Assembly: GCF_964204645.1 (NCBI RefSeq)
Contig: NC_134033.1
Span: 9,150,231 to 9,214,230, forward strand
Reading direction: 5' to 3'
DNA from: Tubulanus polymorphus
Lineage: Eukaryota > Nemertea > Palaeonemertea > Tubulaniformes > Tubulanidae
Length of the DNA stretch: 64,000 nt
Of the stretch, positions 31,492 to 40,692 are shown piece by piece. Both the position numbers and the translations under genes were made by a program. A model generated the notes under the pieces. The model saw only the letters and a list, made by a program, of their open reading frames with translations. It had not been told where the DNA came from and ran no database searches. The stretch's first letter is position 1; each line of letters begins with the position of its first letter.

Positions 31492-32952
31492 ATGGATGTA
31501 GAAGGTGGAGAAGATATTGGAATGGATCCTTTTGATGAACCTGGTATAACTGATGAACAACAACCTGATTTTAGTGAAACAAGTTTTAATGATGGTAATG
31601 AGCCAGAATATAATAATAATAATTTAAATATGCCTGATTATATTAAAAATGCAGAATCACAATTAAATCCTGAAAATTTAGACCCAGATTTAGTAAAACA
31701 AGATTTAGATAATTTAAACAAAATACCTAAATTAGAAGATTTAATTGAAAAATCTAAACTTAACATAAATGATGAAGACGTTGGACTTTTAGCAGATCAA
31801 TTAAAATTTTTAGATAATGGTAAATGTTATCGTTTGAAAGGTGATTATTATATTGATATCACTTATAAAAATGATAAAAATAAAATATTAGCAGAATCAA
31901 CTTTAAAAAAATTAGAACCAGAAAAAATTAAAATAATAAGTAATAGTAATGAAATAACTGATGTTACGCAAAAAGAAATAGATGATAATATAGACGTATT
32001 TAAACAAAGAATTAATAAATTATTTGAAATAATCAAAAAGAAATCAAAAACAGAAACAACTTCTGAACAGAATATAACTTCCAAAACTAGTAAACTTAAA
32101 TCAAATAAAGTTCTAATTGAAAAATTTTTACCGAATGGATTACTTGATGCAACAGATCAACAATTAGAAGATTTAAATATATTTTCTGATGAAGCAATTA
32201 GAGAAATATTAGTATAAGAAATGAAGCTGATAAAATTGCACATAATAAAAGTATAAGAGATCAAAAAATTATGTATTTGGAAAAAGAATTTAACTAATGC
32301 AAATAAAGAAATAGAACAAATAAAGTCTGATTTAGATCATCAAGTAATTGATGAAATAGAATATAGGCAAAAAGAATTACGTTTAGAAAAAGAAATTAAT
32401 AATTTAAAAGATAATTTAGCAGTACAGAAAGAAGAAATTAAATTATTATTAAAATCATATGATTATAATATTAATAGATTAAAAGTTATTTTTAAAGATT
32501 TGTTGATAAAACCAAATTCTGAAATATCATTAAAAGATAGAATAAAGTTATTATTTAAATTAGAAGGAATAACAATTCTTTCAATTCTAACAGCTGTAAC
32601 TATGTTATTTACAACAATTGGTTTAGCTATATCAAATTCTTTGAAATCTACTCCTACTCCCAATAAACCGGATAAACCCCCGAATGATAATAATTCTATA
32701 CAAGATAAAGTTAAGGATGGTTTAAAGAAATAAGCAAAATATTTATGGGAACTATCTAAAAAATCTGCTGCAGCATTACCAGGAATTATTGCATCAATTG
32801 TTGGTTTTATATTGAAATCTGCTGGGAATATTCTTAACTTTGCTGCTGAACATATTATTTTATTTTTAATTACAGTTGTAAGTGCTATTATTTTTGGGTT
32901 AGTGAATATGATATCAAAAAGATATCAAGAAAAAATAATAAAAAATAAATAA
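31492..32952 (+). pseudogene. Acidic, coiled-coil Polinton membrane protein, broken
   Basis: The start at 31492 (TATATAAATGG) opens an acidic, proline- and asparagine-rich N-terminus, then helical lysine-rich parts. After 32217 the frame changes twice (about 32216 and 32295) into a coiled coil, then three hydrophobic segments: about 32570-32640, 32770-32830 and 32855-32910. An in-frame TAA lies at 32731. The C-terminal block with A-A-L-P-G-I-I is typical of a large membrane protein found in other Polintons. Its function is unknown. Confidence 0.7.
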
Positions 32953-32972
32953 TTAATTTTTTTGTTAAATAA

Positions 32973-34220
32973 ATGAGTGGGAGTTATATAAGTCCTTCTA
33001 AGATATCTAGAATATCTAATGCTATTAAAGCAGGAAGATCGCATCATATAGTTACTCATAACCCTTCTAATATTAATCCCGATGAAACTTTATATGTTAG
33101 AATTCCTAGATTAACACAAAATACTTTTTATGTTCCAAATAGTATTTATTTATCAGCTGATATAAAAGTAATTGGTCATGATAATAATTATGTTGTTGAT
33201 AATGTTGGGAGATATTTGATTAAAAAATTAACTATAAAGATTGGTCCAGAAACAGTTTTCTCATTAGATGATTATAATTTATTTATGCATTATAAAGATT
33301 TATGGTTAACTAAAGAAAATAGAAATAATATGATATTTCAGGGTATTCAATCGGAAAACCATAATAAATTAAGATCTGAAGCCAATAATGCAGTAGCAAC
33401 TAATGCTGTAGATAATTTGATAAAAAAGATTTATGGAAGCAAATATAAAATTCCATTAGACTTTGAATTGATAAATAATAATGCACCTTTATATAAATAT
33501 GTTATTCAAGAAGATATTATATTTGAGATAACATTTGCGCCTGTAAATGAAATTGTATTATCTAGCGTTGTTAAAGATATGGGTTATAAATTATCAAATA
33601 TATGTTTAGAATATGACACAGTAACTAATGAAAATATTGCTAGCACAATTCAAACTCAATACAATCAAGGATTTTCATTATTATATGATTATATTGATAA
33701 ATTTAAAACTGTAACTATTAATGCAAATGATGAAATAATTAATGAGAATATTAACTTCCCAAGAAGATCTATTAAAGGTATATTAATATTTTTTACCATT
33801 GCAACATATTCTAATGGTGCAATAAAGGTAGATAATTATTATAATCCTGAAATAACAAAAGTAGAAATAACTATCGAAGGAATAGCAAATAAAATATTTT
33901 GTCAAGGAATGAGAATGATAGATCAATGGCCAGAAATTAGAAAACATTTTATGAATGAAAAAGTAAAATCATTTGAAAATTGTAATATTAATCAAATTGA
34001 TTATTATACCGGCAATAAATATGCATTATGGTTAGATTTTAGAACAACAGAGGATAATTCATTACATGGTTCTGGGAAAAAACTACAGAACACTAAAGAT
34101 GGAATATAATTATTTATGAAAAAGAAAAAAGGAAGCTTAAATTTTAAAATGCACATTTATATTATATCTGACGCACAATTAAATATTGTAAATTCACAAT
34201 TAGATAGTATTCAATATTAG
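32973..34220 (+). pseudogene. Major capsid protein (double jelly-roll), late nonsense codon
   Basis: Forms the virion shell in Polintons and related viruses. It starts in AAATAAATGAG. The first 378 codons are open and rich in beta strands in two halves, with the Y-V-R-I-P-x-L-x-x-x-x-F-Y-V-P block near the N-terminus and L-H-G-S-G near the end. The TAA at 34107-34109 is in frame, and the reading frame continues with the expected final strand block (Y-I-I-S-D-A-Q) to TAG at 34218-34220, giving 415 codons in all. The truncation removes about 37 residues. The gene is last of the capsid group and precedes the integrase gene. Confidence 0.85.
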
Positions 34221-34250
34221 AAATATAAAGTTAAAATTAAGGATATATAA

Positions 34251-35371
34251 ATGGGTGGTAAAAAAAACTCCTAATACTAAGGAACAATATTTAAGAAATT
34301 TATATTACAACCCTGAGAGTTCGGTTGCTTATTCTTCTACCAAAAATATATGGCGTCAAGTAAAACAAGATAAATTAGATAAGATAATCCCACAAAATTT
34401 AGTTAAATATAAAGATATAAATGAATTTATGTTAGGACAACCAACATACACAACACATAAAAAAATTGTTAGAAAATATAAAACTCGTAAAACTATGGTA
34501 AGTTGTGTAGATCAACAGTGGCAAGGAGATTTAATTGATATGAAAAATGTTAAGAAAGATAATGATGATTATTGGTGGTTATTGAATATAATTGATATTA
34601 TTAGTCGTTATGTATGGAGCTTCCCACTTTATAGAAAAGATACTGTACAAACATCAAATGTTTTAAGAAAATTTCTTTCGGATGATAAACTAAAACCAGA
34701 AAAAATACAATGGAAAAGAGTTTGATAATTCACTTGTTCATGAACTCTTAGAAAATCATAATATTAAATATTTTTCAACAAAATCGGATAAAAAAGCGGC
34801 AGTTGTTGAACGATTTAACAGAACATTAAGAACAAGAATGTGGAAATATTTTACAGCAAATAATACTTTTAAATGGATTGATGTTTTACCAAAATTGATA
34901 GAAGGATATAACAATTCTTATCATTCTCCTATTGGAATAAAACCTATTGATGCTAGAAAACCTGAAAATGCTGAAATTGTTTGGAATAATTTATATGGAG
35001 CATTTCTTGTAGATGATTTTGGTGAACCTAAATTAAAAGTTGGTCAAAATGTTTGAATTTCTAAGTATAAAAAGATATTTGACAAAGGATACGATCGAAA
35101 TTTTACTAGGGAAATATATAAAATAAAAAAGGTAATAACAACAAAACCATATGTCTATAGATTAGAAGATTTAAATGGTGAAGAAGTTGATGGGTATTTT
35201 TATGAAGAAGAATTGAGTTTAACTACTGAAAATCTAGAACAAGAATATAAAATTGAAAAAGTATTAAAAACAAAAACTGTTAAAAGAAAAAAATATTCTT
35301 TAGTAAAATGGGTTGGATGGCCAGATAAATTTAATGAATGGATATTATCAAGTAAAATTAAAAATATATAA
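34251..35371 (+). pseudogene. Retrovirus-type integrase with C-terminal chromodomain, broken
   Basis: Catalyses insertion of the element (DDE superfamily). The start at 34251 is in TATATAAATGG, and an A run at 34260-34267 breaks the frame at once. The core shows QWQGDLIDM with the first Asp. The region of the second Asp (about 34712-34720) falls at a frame break where that Asp is not visible. VVERFNR (about 34805) carries the Glu. An in-frame TGA at 35054-35056 follows; then comes a C-terminal chromodomain (35244-35360) with Y-K-I-E-K-V-L, L-V-K-W-V-G-W and E-W. Chromodomains on Polinton integrases are known and may steer insertion to marked chromatin. The stop TAA is part of the next gene's start motif. 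Confidence 0.9.
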
Positions 35372-35980
35372 ATGAATAAGGAATTATTTATATTTGAACC
35401 TCATAATAGGTTAATTTCTGGTGTAACAAATTGTGGAAAAACTTATTTTATATTAAATTTATTAGAAACTGTTTATGAAAACTATTTTGATAATATAGTA
35501 TTATTTTGTCCAACATGTGAATTTAATCAAACTTATGATAGAAATATTACTAGAAATAATAAATTTATTATATTAGATCCTAAAACAGTAAAAGAAAATT
35601 TAGATAATTGTATAAAAATAGCAATTGATATTTATAAAGGATCAAATACATTATTTATCATAGATGATTGCGCAAATTTACATGATTCAAAAGTTAGAGA
35701 AAGTGAGTTATGCTATTTAGCTTTTTCTGGCAGACATTTTGGGATAACAACATGGGTTTTAAATCAAAAATATAATTCAATTGTTAAAGACTTTAGAGAA
35801 AACATTAGATTTCTAGTTTTATTCTACAATATGGATAGAAAATCGATGAAAAATGCACTTGAGGAAAATGATATTATTCCACATGATTTACATAATGAAT
35901 ATATGGATAAGTTGAAAAATATTAAAAGATCAAAATTACTATTTAGATTACAACACCCATTTAAATATGAATTTATTTAA
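35372..35980 (+). CDS. FtsK/HerA-type genome packaging ATPase
   Basis: 202 codons, intact. It packages DNA into the capsid in Polintons and nucleocytoplasmic large DNA viruses (A32-like). Walker A is GVTNCGKT (residues 17-24) and Walker B LFIIDD (94-99), followed by a conserved arginine-rich G-R-H-F-G-I and a Q-K-Y sensor-like segment. Length ~200 residues is normal for Polintons. The ATG directly abuts the integrase stop (TATATAAATG), so the motif doubles as stop plus start. A repeat cluster follows downstream. Confidence 0.9.
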   Translation: MNKELFIFEPHNRLISGVTNCGKTYFILNLLETVYENYFDNIVLFCPTCEFNQTYDRNITRNNKFIILDPKTVKENLDNCIKIAIDIYKGSNTLFIIDDCANLHDSKVRESELCYLAFSGRHFGITTWVLNQKYNSIVKDFRENIRFLVLFYNMDRKSMKNALEENDIIPHDLHNEYMDKLKNIKRSKLLFRLQHPFKYEFI

Positions 35981-35983
35981 ATT

Positions 35984-36140
35984 CAACTAGCTTGTTAATC
36001 TAGTTGAATTCTAGTTACATTCTAGTTGAATTCTAGTTATTGGTAGTTGTAACAAAAATCAACTAGATTTAAAAATATTTTAACTAGCTTGTTAATCTAG
36101 TTGAATTCTAGTTGAATTCTAGTTGCAACATCACAACTAA
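35984..36140 (+). repeat. CTAGTTGAATT repeat cluster
   Basis: A 30 bp block beginning AACTAGCTTGTTAATCTAG occurs at about 35985 and again at about 36082, with several copies of CTAGTTGAATTCTAGTT between and after. The cluster is rich in self-complementary CTAG/AATT. It lies between ATPase and the next gene, where other gaps in the element are only 16-25 bp. Might be a regulatory or replication site. Confidence 0.7.
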
Positions 36141-36156
36141 TTTTTTTGTTATATAA

Positions 36157-36655
36157 AAGGTAGGTGAAAAGAAAATAAAATCTAAAAATGGTGATGCTCC
36201 AATTGAAAAAACTTTAGATGATTTAGGAATAACAGAAAACAAATTAATTCCAGATGGTTGTGCTTTAAATAATGTTACAACAAATAATAATTATGAATAT
36301 TATCTTTACTGTAAACATTTTTTTCGGTAAAAATTTAACTTATAATGAATTAGACACAATGAAATCAGATGAAATTATTAGATTATTTAAGATTTATGAA
36401 GCCGCGAGAACAGCTAGAATTAATGACGCGATATCAGAAAATGTAGTAAAAGGTTATAGTAAATTATGTAATTATATACTACCAATTGAAGATGAAAATA
36501 GATTATATTCCGATTTAAAAAATGATTATTTAGTTATGACTGAATTAAATAAATGGATTGGATATTTATCATTTCAATTAGTGGATTTATGACATTATTA
36601 TCAACTGGGGTTATAACATTTTCAAATATTGAAAGTAAAAATATTTCTATAATAA
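36157..36655 (+). pseudogene. Small Polinton protein, start lost and frame broken
   Basis: Preceded by a T run and TTATATAAA, but the codon at the expected start is AAG, so the start seems mutated. The frame shifts at about 36300-36330 into a 106-codon helical ORF (36272-36592) with the pattern L-F-K-I-Y-E and N-D-Y-L-V-M-T. A further frame change near 36585 precedes a short hydrophobic tail (about 36591-36625). Proteins of this pattern occur in other animal Polintons; role unknown. Confidence 0.55.
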
Positions 36656-37054
36656 ATGAGCGAGGTGGAAGAAGTGAAGGAATTAACTGTGAAGAAAAAA
36701 CCGAGATCACAGAAACAAATTGAATGGTCTCGGCAATAAGGAATTAAATCACAAGAATATAAAAAAGCTGTAAAAGAAAAAATAAGTAATAAAAATGTTA
36801 ATAAAAATAGTGAAAATATTGTTATTTCTACTCCTTCTAATGATAGAATATTTGATAAATATCTATATTTTACAGTTGGATTTGTAATTGTATTCATTTT
36901 GATTGGGTGTAATTGGTATAAGAAATCAAATAAAATTCATGATATTAATAATTCTGAAACAACTGCTATTAAAAACGAAAATACTTCTGAAATTCCAAAA
37001 TTGACAATAAAAAAATGGATTAATATTTTAGAAAAAAAGCAAAAAAATAATTGA
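36656..37054 (+). pseudogene. Small single-pass membrane protein of Polinton, one nonsense codon
   Basis: 133 codons from ATG in ATAATAAATGAG to TGA. It has a basic N-terminus with K-K-K-P-R-S-Q-K-Q, then an in-frame TAA at about 36737, then a lysine-rich linker and one strong membrane helix (about residues 73-92). The rest stays in frame. Basic plus one-helix layout suggests a DNA-binding or virion core/membrane protein; unproven. Confidence 0.6.
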
Positions 37055-37913
37055 ATATCTCTCGTTTCTTATTATTAGTTTTTTCTTAAATTGAAAGATG
37101 GCAGCACTGGGTGGGGTGTGATGCTAAAATGAATATTTGAATTTGAATTTGAATTTGTTAATCAGTTAACATGGTAATCGATTACTAATTTGATTGAAAA
37201 TTATATCATAATTAAGTTAAAAATCCATAATTCATTTATCAGTTTTCATTCTTATATTCTATTCATTCGGAATAATTTATAATTTCAAATTTCATATATT
37301 TTTTTAGCACCAACAACAATTACTTAGGTGTTTTAGCTAAGTATATAAGGCAATTCATTCCAACACTGGAGTAGCTCTGGCCAGCAGAGGCATTTTGAAA
37401 ATGCACCTTCGTCCACTCTCCGGGTTTCTCCTTCGGTTTCGAATTTCGAGATTGGTAGAAATTACATTAGGCGCCTTTAATATAATGTGATTTCTGCCAA
37501 TCATTGAAGGAGATCCCGGTTGACGTGGGTCGCGGGGGTGTAAGTAGAAATGACGGGGGATAAGCGTCCGGTGGCGCCTTTCAATAATGGGATGCTTATC
37601 CCCTGAAAACTCTGTAGGTCGAGGATAGGGCAATTTTGCTAAAACTTACCTTAAAACCACCGAAATATTCCTTTAAATCACGAGAGAGAATGTATCCTGT
37701 GTGTGTTGTATGTACTGCGTGCTTATTATATAACTGCTAGCTATCCAATATAACAACAACGTTGAATTGCAACACCTGTTTGATCGATCAATATTCAAAT
37801 GAAGCACTCTCTTATAATAACATGTAACAGATGTTTGACTGTATGATTGTAGTTGTTCGTAAAACGACTAAGGTCATTTTGGATTCTAGATATTCATTAT
37901 TTTTATTTTTTAT
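37055..37913. other. Non-coding right part of the Polinton
   Basis: 37055-37310 is AT-rich with simple TTTGAA repeats; 37310-37660 is GC-richer and strongly structured (separate entry); 37660-37913 shows nothing. No protein gene was recognised. Confidence 0.5.
37320..37610. ncRNA. Candidate structured RNA: four hairpins in a GC-rich block
   Basis: Stem 1 is TACTTAG/CTAAGTA (about 37321-37343). Stem 2 is about 37390-37407. Stem 3 has 20 bp arms (37450-37469 and 37483-37502, mismatches compatible with G-U pairs). Stem 4 is GGGGATAAGC (37556 on) with 37589-37603. The loops of stems 3 and 4 both begin GGCGCCTTT. A TATATAAGG lies at about 37341. The block is GC-richer than the rest of the element. 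The strand is undecided; it could also be a nested MITE. Confidence 0.4.
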
Positions 37914-38239
37914 TTAATCAACAATTTCTAAATCACGATGACCGTCTTCATTTTTCCCATGATAGATTATTTTAAATCCTTATAAATCTTTTAATTCCTC
38001 TGTACTCAAGGAAACCCATTTATCGGGTAAAAATACTTTAAATTCTCGCGATGTACTAACATTACAGTAGCTTAAATTCGCTGATACTTTCTCTCCATAT
38101 TTAGTTTTTATCTTTTCTAATTTCAATATTTTATGTTCAATTTCTTTTGTAACATCAACTAACTTTTTTATTTCAAATTGTTTTTTGCTGGTTTAATTCT
38201 GTTATTTATTGTTGCTAAGAATGCTTTTCTATCTCCCAT
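37914..38239 (-). pseudogene. Small minus-strand Polinton protein at the right TIR, broken
   Basis: The start codon lies inside the right TIR. About 105 codons with one frame break near 38165-38180 (an A run on the coding strand) and an in-frame stop near 37973. The protein shows a basic N-terminus, a helix, then K-T-K-Y-G and F-K-V-F-L-P with S-L-S-T-E-E-L. I associate this layout with short, possibly single-strand-DNA-binding proteins of invertebrate Polintons, but that is not certain. Confidence 0.55.
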
Positions 38240-38324
38240 TTATTAGGAAAAAAAATTACTTGTGGTGATGAGTGGTGTTTAGTACTCTAGTACTCTGGTA
38301 TGAAACCCACATCTTCCAATTACT
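38232..38324 (-). repeat. Right TIR of the Polinton
   Basis: Exact inverse of the left TIR, followed by TCGGCT. It includes the start codon and five further coding bases of the minus-strand gene at 37914-38239. Confidence 0.97.
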
Positions 38325-38525
38325 TCGGCTTGCGACGGCAACCCGACGCCTACCGACTCGTCGCAAGCCGTATCCGGCTAGTTACCCATGTTCTACGGTA
38401 GGCGGACAGTTGCTTTCGATCGCAACCAACATACGCTCATCTGCGACGCGACGGAACTGAGTGCAAGGGTTCCGGCCAATAAGAGACCACATATACACAG
38501 TACAAATTATGACCGCTAGTTAGAG

Positions 38526-39125
38526 CACACCAAAAGAAAACCCTGTTTCTCGGGCCCGACCGACCCGATATTTCCCCATTTCAAATAATCATTCTCAGAA
38601 TAAAATAAACCCGGTTACCGACCCTCTTTCAATCAAAATTTTGGGTGAAATAACTTTTTTCAAAAATATATATGTGGCCGACCGACTACCAAACACTCCT
38701 TTCTTGTAAATATTTTTTTTTATCAAATCGTGACGTCGGCACTGGGATCAACATCATAAAAACATTCTAATATATCTGATTTAAAATTTGATCCTGGAAA
38801 TGACGTAGCCATGCTCCGAGAACTTTGCTAATCGGACTTTGATGACCTTGGATTGTAAAATTCCAGGAATTCCGTGAAATATGTTTAAAATAAAGTTTTT
38901 TTTATAGTTAATTGTACAAACACCTCAATTTCCTTTTATTATTGTGGTTTACTAGCTGTTAATCATATTCCTGACTAAAAATTTAGTCCAATAAAAATTA
39001 TTTACGGCAACCTACCCACTGATAGAAGAGTAAACGATATTTTTTTTCTACAAAAAATTAAAAAAAGTACCACCTACCCATATTGGTGATTGCCCCGCCC
39101 GAGAAACAGGATTTTTTTTGGTGTG
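38526..39125. mobile_element. 600 bp MITE with CACACC ends
   Basis: Ends CACACCAAAAGAAAACCCTG and, inverted, CAGGATTTTTTTTGGTGTG, extending through a TTTCTCGGGC block. No coding. A partial copy of the same right end is at 43580-43638. It is inserted in the right part of the Harbinger-like element. No clear target duplication. Confidence 0.7.
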
Positions 39126-39128
39126 AAC

Positions 39129-39311
39129 TTTCAAATTCAAGTAGTTCAAAACGTAAACCAAACCTTCAGAACGGCAGTTGACTGGACCGAAGATCTAGAA
39201 GCGAAATTGTTAGAATTATGGTGTGAGCGGCCACCTTTATATGATGTCGCTAGCACATTATATTCAAGACAGAATCAGAAAGATAAAGATCTTAAAGAAA
39301 TAGTTTTCTAA
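39129..39311 (+). pseudogene. MADF/Myb-like domain fragment of a PIF/Harbinger transposon
   Basis: The frame reads D-W-T-E-D-L-E-A-K-L-L-E-L-W followed by E-R-P-P-L-Y-D, the classical start of a MADF/Myb-like DNA-binding domain as found in the second protein of PIF/Harbinger transposons. It stops at TAA (39309-39311). Only the domain's N-terminal half is present. The surrounding TIRs support the family. Confidence 0.65.
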
Positions 39312-39516
39312 TAGAAATATTATATTTCCCAATTATTCAAAATAAATCAAATTTATTCTCAAAATGCTTATCACGTGACCATCTGAGCCGTTGCATGATC
39401 AAAAAGATAAAGATCTTTAAGAAATAGCTCTTGTAATAGAATTATATTTCCCAATAATTCAAAATAAATCGAACTTATTCTCAAAATGCTTATCACGTGA
39501 CCATCTGAGCCGTTGC
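39281..39516 (+). repeat. Tandem duplication, unit ~124 bp
   Basis: AGATAAAGAT at 39281 recurs at 39405, and TGCTTATCACGTGACCATCT occurs in both units. The first unit overlaps the end of the MADF-like fragment. Confidence 0.85.
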
Positions 39517-39693
39517 AGTTGCCAGTTATCGTAACCGACATAAGCAGGGAAGCAACTGGGAGGATCTCGTATCCCGTAAGTCGGCCTCAGTTGCTGCGAA
39601 TCAGAGCGTAGTCGACATAGGCTGGGCTGCGATCGCGGTTGCTCTCAGTTGCGTCGGTAGGCGTCGCGTTGCTTGGCGACATAAGCCAGCCTT

Positions 39694-40692
39694 GGTGACC
39701 GTGCAACTGAACATGTGTAGAGGTCCTGGGAGCTAAATTTGTGATGTCCCAGGGGATTTAAACCTCACATTATGAAGAGGTTTTTGAGATATGGCTAAAA
39801 GTATATTTTATCATCAATTATAAATTATTTATTGATTTAGCGGTCAAGAAATTAATTTTTAATTTTTTTCCCTCTTTGTAAAAACCACGAGGAGGAGATG
39901 ACTGATATAGGCATCGCAGATCTGTGGGTAGAGATATTTTTATCCAGTACTGGACCTTTAAAGCGTCTTGAAAACGTAAACTTGTTCGTGAATCCCAGCC
40001 CAGCCTGCGCCATCCCGGCCGTGTAATGGTAATGTGTGCTGCATACACACAGTCAGTATGTTGTACATACTACAACGATGAGGGTCACTGGGGAAAGCCA
40101 GTACTATATGCAGTGGAAAGCGAGTATCTCTTTGGTCTTACTAGGTATTAAATTCATAGAAATAGCGTCACTTGGGAGAATAAAAGGCTCTCAGATAATA
40201 AAAATATAAGTTTTGTGTATCTAAGTTCATGTGTGCCGTAATATTTGCGAGAATCCTGCTCTTAAAGTGTGAAGCTAGTATACATGGTGTTTTCGCTCTT
40301 ACGGTCCTTCATCTTGGGGCCAAATCTTTGGTTTCGGCCACCAAAATTTGTCGCTGCCTTTGTAGGAACAGTTCAAAGCTACACATAGCTAAGGCATTTC
40401 AAAAGACGGTAAAATTAGCACGATATTCAACGAAAATGAGCATTGTATTATAACGCTTCTGAGTGTGCTGCAGGCGATGTGTTTTCAGAATGACGTCATC
40501 AACATCACCGCCAAAACGCGCGCGTCATGTTGCTAGGGCCGTTGCTACGGGCTTTTCTCGAGTTTGGATAAAGGTATTTAAAAGATTTTTTCACGAGACT
40601 AATATAGATGCATACGGTGCATGTTTTATACGAAAAAAATTAGATTTAAACATTTTTTCTCTTCAAGACTCCTTTAAAGTAGGTGTTAATAC
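39694..40692. other. Intergenic, nothing recognised
   Basis: Frames of 70-80 codons on both strands have no domain. No TIR pairs found. Confidence 0.3.

Larger units (their letters stand above)
20352..38324. mobile_element. Complete Maverick/Polinton (endogenous adinto-like virus), 17,973 bp
   Basis: Bounded by perfect 93 bp TIRs starting AGTAATTGG and by the 6 bp duplication TCGGCT (20346-20351, 38325-38330); 5'-AG ends and 6 bp duplications are hallmarks of this group. It carries PolB, integrase, packaging ATPase, major and minor capsid genes plus accessory genes. It is much more AT-rich than its surroundings. Most genes are tightly packed with about 16-25 bp gaps. It is broken by several stops, frame breaks and one 1.1 kb insertion. 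No adenovirus-type protease was recognised. The mobile unit encodes virion-like parts, so it is best seen as an integrated virus-like transposon. Confidence 0.97.
38325..39693. mobile_element. Right part of the PIF/Harbinger-like element
   Basis: Ends with GCGACATAAGCCAGCCTT, the inverse of the left terminus at 20234, and carries a MADF/Myb-like coding fragment at 39129-39311, the usual second gene of PIF/Harbinger transposons. It is interrupted by a 600 bp MITE at 38526-39125. Several palindromic GCGACG/CGTCGC blocks are seen near 38335-38460 and 39525-39690. The 3 bp target duplication is not evident at the ends. Confidence 0.6.

Noticed and set aside
22817-36740. Many in-frame TAA codons in Polinton genes suggested a code in which TAA is read as an amino acid.
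   Set aside because: TAA and TAG also end intact genes at the expected places, several in-frame TAA sit where family patterns suggest different residues, and frame breaks are equally frequent; decay or read error explains it better.
20352-38324. The AT-rich block could be a contaminating virus contig or chimeric assembly.
   Set aside because: Perfect TIRs with a 6 bp target duplication inside a recognisable host repeat show a genuine insertion.
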